A stretch of 64,000 nt of DNA from Mucilaginibacter sp. OK098 (lineage in GTDB: Bacteria > Bacteroidota > Bacteroidia > Sphingobacteriales > Sphingobacteriaceae): NCBI RefSeq assembly GCF_900142915.1, contig NZ_FRCM01000005.1, forward strand, positions 434,001 to 498,000, given 5' to 3'. The notes below the pieces were generated by a model. It was not told where the DNA came from, did no database searches, and worked only from the letters and a program-made list of their open reading frames with translations. Position numbers and translations under genes: made by a program. Below are positions 60,714 through 64,000 of this stretch, piece by piece. Position 1 is the first letter of the stretch. Each line of letters starts with the position of its first letter.

Positions 60714-61670
60714 ATGAAAATAACTGAACACATACAAAACGCAAAAGGCAAAACGCTTTTTTCTTTCGAATTAATACCGCCTTTAAAGGGACATAGTATC
60801 CAGGGGATCTATGATGCCATTGACCCTTTGATGGAATTTAAACCGCCATTTATTGATGTAACATCGTTGCGCGAGGATTTTATATACAAGCAGCATGAAA
60901 ATGGTTTGCTGGAGAAATTAAGCTACCGCAAACGCCCGGGCACTATAGCCATCTGTGCAGCTATAATGAATAAGTATAAGGTGGATACTGTGCCGCATTT
61001 ATTATGTGGTGGATTTACTAAAGACGAAACTGAAAATGGCCTTATTGATTTGCAGTTTTTAGGCATTGAGAACGTTTTGGTTTTGCGTGGTGATGCCCGT
61101 TTAGGTGATGCATCATTTGTACCAAACCCCAACGGACATTGTTATGCTACTGACCTGCTGAAACAGGTGGTGAACATGAACAATGGCGTTTACCTGCATG
61201 AAAACCTGGGTGAGAACCTGAAGACTGATTTCTGCATCGGCGTTGCAGGTTATCCCGAAAAGCATTTCGAAGCGCCAAACCTAAAATCGGACTTTAAATA
61301 CCTGAAACAAAAAGTTGACATGGGCGCTGGGTTTATTGTTACCCAGATGTTTTTTGATAATCAGAAATATTTCGACTTTGTGAACAACTGCCGGGCCAAT
61401 GGGATAAATGTGCCTATCATCCCCGGGCTAAAACCCATCACCACATCAAAACAACTGGTTAACCTGTCAAAAACTTTTCATATTGATATGCCTGATGATC
61501 TCTGCGACCTGATCCATGGCTGCAAATCAGAAAAAGATGTAAAAGAAGCAGGCATTGAGTGGATGATCAATCAGTGTAAGGAACTAATGGCTTTTGGCGT
61601 TCCGGTACTGCATTTCTACACAATGAGCAACGCCGGGCCAACAAAGAAGATTGCGGAAGCGATATTTTAG
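60714..61670 (+). CDS. metF: 5,10-methylenetetrahydrofolate reductase
   Basis: This 318-residue flavoenzyme supplies methyltetrahydrofolate to MetH. It is a complete TIM barrel with FSFELIPPLKGHSIQGIY, VDVTSLRED-type strand, NVLVLRGDA for FAD/folate binding, IGVAGYPEKHFE, GAGFIVTQMFFDN and IPIIPGLKPI. It follows metH by 133 bases with the same orientation, so both could share the SAM riboswitch message despite the hairpin between them. Its stop lies two bases before an eight-base tandem repeat. Confidence 0.97.
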   Translation: MKITEHIQNAKGKTLFSFELIPPLKGHSIQGIYDAIDPLMEFKPPFIDVTSLREDFIYKQHENGLLEKLSYRKRPGTIAICAAIMNKYKVDTVPHLLCGGFTKDETENGLIDLQFLGIENVLVLRGDARLGDASFVPNPNGHCYATDLLKQVVNMNNGVYLHENLGENLKTDFCIGVAGYPEKHFEAPNLKSDFKYLKQKVDMGAGFIVTQMFFDNQKYFDFVNNCRANGINVPIIPGLKPITTSKQLVNLSKTFHIDMPDDLCDLIHGCKSEKDVKEAGIEWMINQCKELMAFGVPVLHFYTMSNAGPTKKIAEAIF

Positions 61671-61672
61671 GG

Positions 61673-61778
61673 AAGTCCGAAAGTCCGAAAGTCCGAAAGT
61701 CCGAAAGTCCGAAAGTCCGAAAGTCCGAAAGTCCGAAAGTCCGAAAGTCCGAAAGTCCGAAAGTCCGAAAGTCCGAAA
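61673..61778. repeat. Tandem repeat, 8-base unit, 13 copies
   Basis: AAGTCCGA is repeated 13 times without change from 61673 to 61776, followed by AA. Such perfect short repeats change length readily by slippage. The array is outside any supported gene, immediately after the metF stop, and lies in the 403-base gap 61671-62073. Confidence 0.95.
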
Positions 61779-61813
61779 CACATTATGTTAAGTCCGGACA
61801 AATAATTATCGAA

Positions 61814-61846
61814 AGATTTACGAAGTTTTAGAAACTTCGTAAATCT
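61814..61846. terminator. 15-base-arm palindrome, ACGAAGTT family
   Basis: AGATTTACGAAGTTT, three bases, then the exact reverse complement. It differs from the palindrome at 50387-50419 mainly by paired (compensating) changes, so the stem is conserved rather than the sequence. Confidence 0.7.
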
Positions 61847-61858
61847 AATCCTTTCCCC

Positions 61859-61992
61859 GTGGCTGTGCCCCCACAGCCACTATCAGAATGTTATTGTGAG
61901 GACAACGCTAACTGCTAAGCATCCTAAAATCTTTCATCCCATAAATCATAGTTCAAACCATAAGCACTAACCGGCTGTGAGGACACAGCCGG
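61859..61992. repeat. Two related GGCTGTG hairpins
   Basis: GTGGCTGTG-CCCC-CACAGCCAC at 61859-61880 and CCGGCTGTG-AGGA-CACAGCCGG at 61971-61992, both with nine-base stems and four-base loops. The outer stem pairs differ but stay paired. No gene is seen between them. Confidence 0.65.
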
Positions 61993-62073
61993 CGGGGTGG
62001 GTGTAACAAAAAAGCTCGCTTTTCAGCAGGCTTCATCTATGGTCTATCGTCCATGGACAATGGACTCAAAAAA

Positions 62074-64000
62074 CTACCAAACCTTCGTTCTATCCTCCGG
62101 TTTCTTATACATTTTGTCACCGGGCTTCACACCGAAAGCTTTATACCATGCATCTATGTTTGTTAGAGGTGCGTCGGTACGGTATTGCTCAGGCGAGTGC
62201 GGATCGGTTAAGATCCGTTGTGCCGCAGCTTCAGGACGCTGCGAACTCCTCCACACCTGCGCCCATGAAAGGAAGAAACGCTGATCAGGTGTAAACCCGT
62301 CAATTTTTGTGTTGGATTTGCCTTCTTTAGTTTTCTTAAAAGCTGCATATGCTACATTTAATCCGCCCAAATCTGCAAGGTTTTCACCAAGGGTGAGTTT
62401 GCCATTCACGTGGATGGTATCAACAACCGTGAATTGGTTGTACTGGTTTACCACTTGGTCGGCACGGAGTTTAAATTTATCGGCATCATCCTTTGTCCAC
62501 CAGTCGCGTAATGTTCCATCCGCATCATACTGGCGGCCCTGATCGTCAAAACCGTGGGTCATTTCATGGCCAATCACAGCGCCAATACCGCCATAGTTAA
62601 CCGCGTCATCGGCTCCAAAATCAAAGAACGGAAATTGCAGGATCCCGGCAGGGAAAACAATCTCATTATTGGTTGGGCTGTAATAAGCGTTAACAGTTGG
62701 CGGGCTCATGCCCCAACGGGTTTTGTCAACAGGCTTGCCCAACTGGCTTACGTTATAATTATATCTCCATTGAGCTATCCTGCGCAGGTTACCGGCATAA
62801 TCACCCCGTTCTATCTCTAAACCAGCATATTGCTGCCATTTATCGGGATAGCCAATTTTAACAGTAAATGCAGCTAGTTTTTTCAAAGCACGTGCCTTTG
62901 TTACGGCGCTCATCCATGTTAAGTTTTGAATGCGTTCCCCAAGGGTAACTTTAAGGTTATTCACCAGGTTTGCCATATATTGCTTGGCCGCAGGCGTAAA
63001 ATATTTTTCTACATATATTTGTCCCAGTAATTCACCAAGACTGCCGTCAACCAATCCTGAAATACGCTCAGTGCGTGGCGCCTCTACTTTTTGCCCGCTC
63101 AGTGCGCTGCTAAAATCGAAGCTTGCTTTTACAAACGGAGAGCTCATTGCCGATGCAGAACCTTTTAAAATGTTCCATTGCAAGTAAACCCTCCAGTCGG
63201 TAATCGGGGTTGCAGCTAACTGCGCGTCCAATGCTTTATAATAGTCGGGAGCGGAAACAATAACAGTGTCCTGTCCATTAATTTTCATCAGCGGCATCAG
63301 CTGTGCCCAGTTAAGATGAGGCGTGATCTTACTAAAATCAGTTACAGCCAATTTATTATAGGTTTTATTAGGGTCGCGCATGGCAACGCGGCTTAACTGT
63401 GCTTTGGCAATGGCAGTTTCAATAGTAAATATTGTTTCTGCATTTTTTGCCGCCTCCGCATCGCTTGTACCGGTAAGTTTAAATAATGTGATAATATACT
63501 GTTTATAAGCAGCCTGGATCTTTTTGGTACGCGCATCATCTTTTAAATAGTTATCGCGGTCTGGCAGGCTGGTGCCGCCTTGTCCAAAGCTTAATATATT
63601 TACAGTTGGGTGTTTTGAGTCCTGGCCAACGCCAAAACCAAATAACGGACTGCCCACGCCATTTGTACGTTCATAAACAGCTTCTTTTATTACACCATCC
63701 AGGTCAGTTACTTTCGCAACACGCTCCAGGTCGGGTTTTATTGGGTCGTATCCACGTTTTTCAACGGCAACGCTATCCATTCCGCTCGCATATAAATCGC
63801 CAACACGTTGTTTCAGGCTGCCTTTTGGCTGTCCCTGAGTTTTACTTACATCGTTTAATATTCCCAGCAGCCTGTCTGTGTTTTCCTGGTGAAGGATGCT
63901 GAAACTGCCCCAGCGGGTTTCTTTCGCCGGTATGGCATTATTTTTTACCCAATTGCCATCGGCATATTCAAAAAAATCGTCGCCCGGTTTAACCGATTGG
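62074..64000 (-). CDS. M13-family (neprilysin/PepO-like) metallopeptidase, 5' end outside the window
   Basis: The frame is open to the window edge, so only about 642 C-terminal residues are seen. The visible N-terminal part (FFEYADGNWVKNNAIPAKET) is the conserved start of M13 catalytic chains, so little more than a signal peptide should be missing. The zinc site is VIGHEMTHGFDDQGRQYD with the third ligand in GENLADLGGL; NAYYSPTNNEIVFPAGILQ and the end VKPGDKMYKKPEDRTKVW are also typical. These are periplasmic or surface oligopeptidases. Confidence 0.96.
   Translation of the reverse strand, partial: QSVKPGDDFFEYADGNWVKNNAIPAKETRWGSFSILHQENTDRLLGILNDVSKTQGQPKGSLKQRVGDLYASGMDSVAVEKRGYDPIKPDLERVAKVTDLDGVIKEAVYERTNGVGSPLFGFGVGQDSKHPTVNILSFGQGGTSLPDRDNYLKDDARTKKIQAAYKQYIITLFKLTGTSDAEAAKNAETIFTIETAIAKAQLSRVAMRDPNKTYNKLAVTDFSKITPHLNWAQLMPLMKINGQDTVIVSAPDYYKALDAQLAATPITDWRVYLQWNILKGSASAMSSPFVKASFDFSSALSGQKVEAPRTERISGLVDGSLGELLGQIYVEKYFTPAAKQYMANLVNNLKVTLGERIQNLTWMSAVTKARALKKLAAFTVKIGYPDKWQQYAGLEIERGDYAGNLRRIAQWRYNYNVSQLGKPVDKTRWGMSPPTVNAYYSPTNNEIVFPAGILQFPFFDFGADDAVNYGGIGAVIGHEMTHGFDDQGRQYDADGTLRDWWTKDDADKFKLRADQVVNQYNQFTVVDTIHVNGKLTLGENLADLGGLNVAYAAFKKTKEGKSNTKIDGFTPDQRFFLSWAQVWRSSQRPEAAAQRILTDPHSPEQYRTDAPLTNIDAWYKAFGVKPGDKMYKKPEDRTKVW

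Noticed and set aside
61673..61778. Regular repeats suggesting a CRISPR array
   Set aside because: The units are eight bases with no spacers and no cas genes nearby; it is a simple tandem repeat.
61584..61781. Minus-strand open frame of about 65 codons over the tandem repeat
   Set aside because: It is open only because an eight-base repeat repeats its codons every 24 bases; it overlaps the end of metF and has no homologous look.

Overview
The window reads as chromosomal DNA from a member of the Bacteroidota, most likely Sphingobacteriaceae and close to Mucilaginibacter or Pedobacter. The support is a FecR/SusC/SusD carbohydrate locus, DUF6443-type RHS proteins, an M56/BlaI pair, promoters of the form TTG-N20-TAnnTTTG, and a general lack of strong Shine-Dalgarno sequences. 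The species assignment is inference.

Layout. 0.08-0.64 kb: RelE/ParE-type toxin-antitoxin pair. 0.87-10.1 kb: polysaccharide utilisation locus (FecR anti-sigma, SusC, SusD, two GH18 lipoproteins, the second Endo-H-like), best read as a surface system that cuts and imports N-glycans or other chitobiose-containing glycans. 10.4-14.5 kb: TPR membrane protein, acyltransferase, and an ArsR/AHSA1/hydrolase operon with two matching operators. 14.6-23.9 kb: RHS polymorphic-toxin island on the minus strand: two large RHS proteins, a variable toxin tip, a small gene directly behind it, another orphan gene and a NADAR-domain protein. 24.2-24.4 kb: a structured block that may be a small RNA gene. 24.6-31.5 kb: DinB proteins, an amidohydrolase, and the BlaI/M56 sensor pair with three operator palindromes. 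31.8-36.6 kb: Crp-like regulator with two membrane proteins, a Tat-type dienelactone hydrolase, an SGNH hydrolase, an EthD protein and a truncated LysR gene.

36.6-44.3 kb is an accessory segment bordered by identical initiator tRNA-Met genes (three copies, all minus strand). The border copies share a downstream hairpin and a dispersed tail repeat, and the segment also contains a decayed tRNA-Asp and another tRNA-like remnant. It carries a LysR/methyltransferase pair, a GlxA-type regulator and a four-gene SDR/SRPBCC operon. 44.4-64 kb is core: era, der, a C-terminal processing protease, murQ, a Bax-inhibitor-like protein, an L,D-transpeptidase-like protein, a LytS/LytR-type pair, a TlpA-like thioredoxin, a SAM riboswitch, metH, metF, and an M13 peptidase that runs off the right edge.

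The most unusual content is the RHS toxin module (an ADP-ribosyltransferase-like tip near a NADAR protein, with a putative EF-Tu-domain-like neighbour), the stable-RNA tail repeat that ends exactly where a LysR gene is cut, and the mirrored short-word repeats that fill several intergenic gaps of the core region. Several small operator systems can be read base by base.
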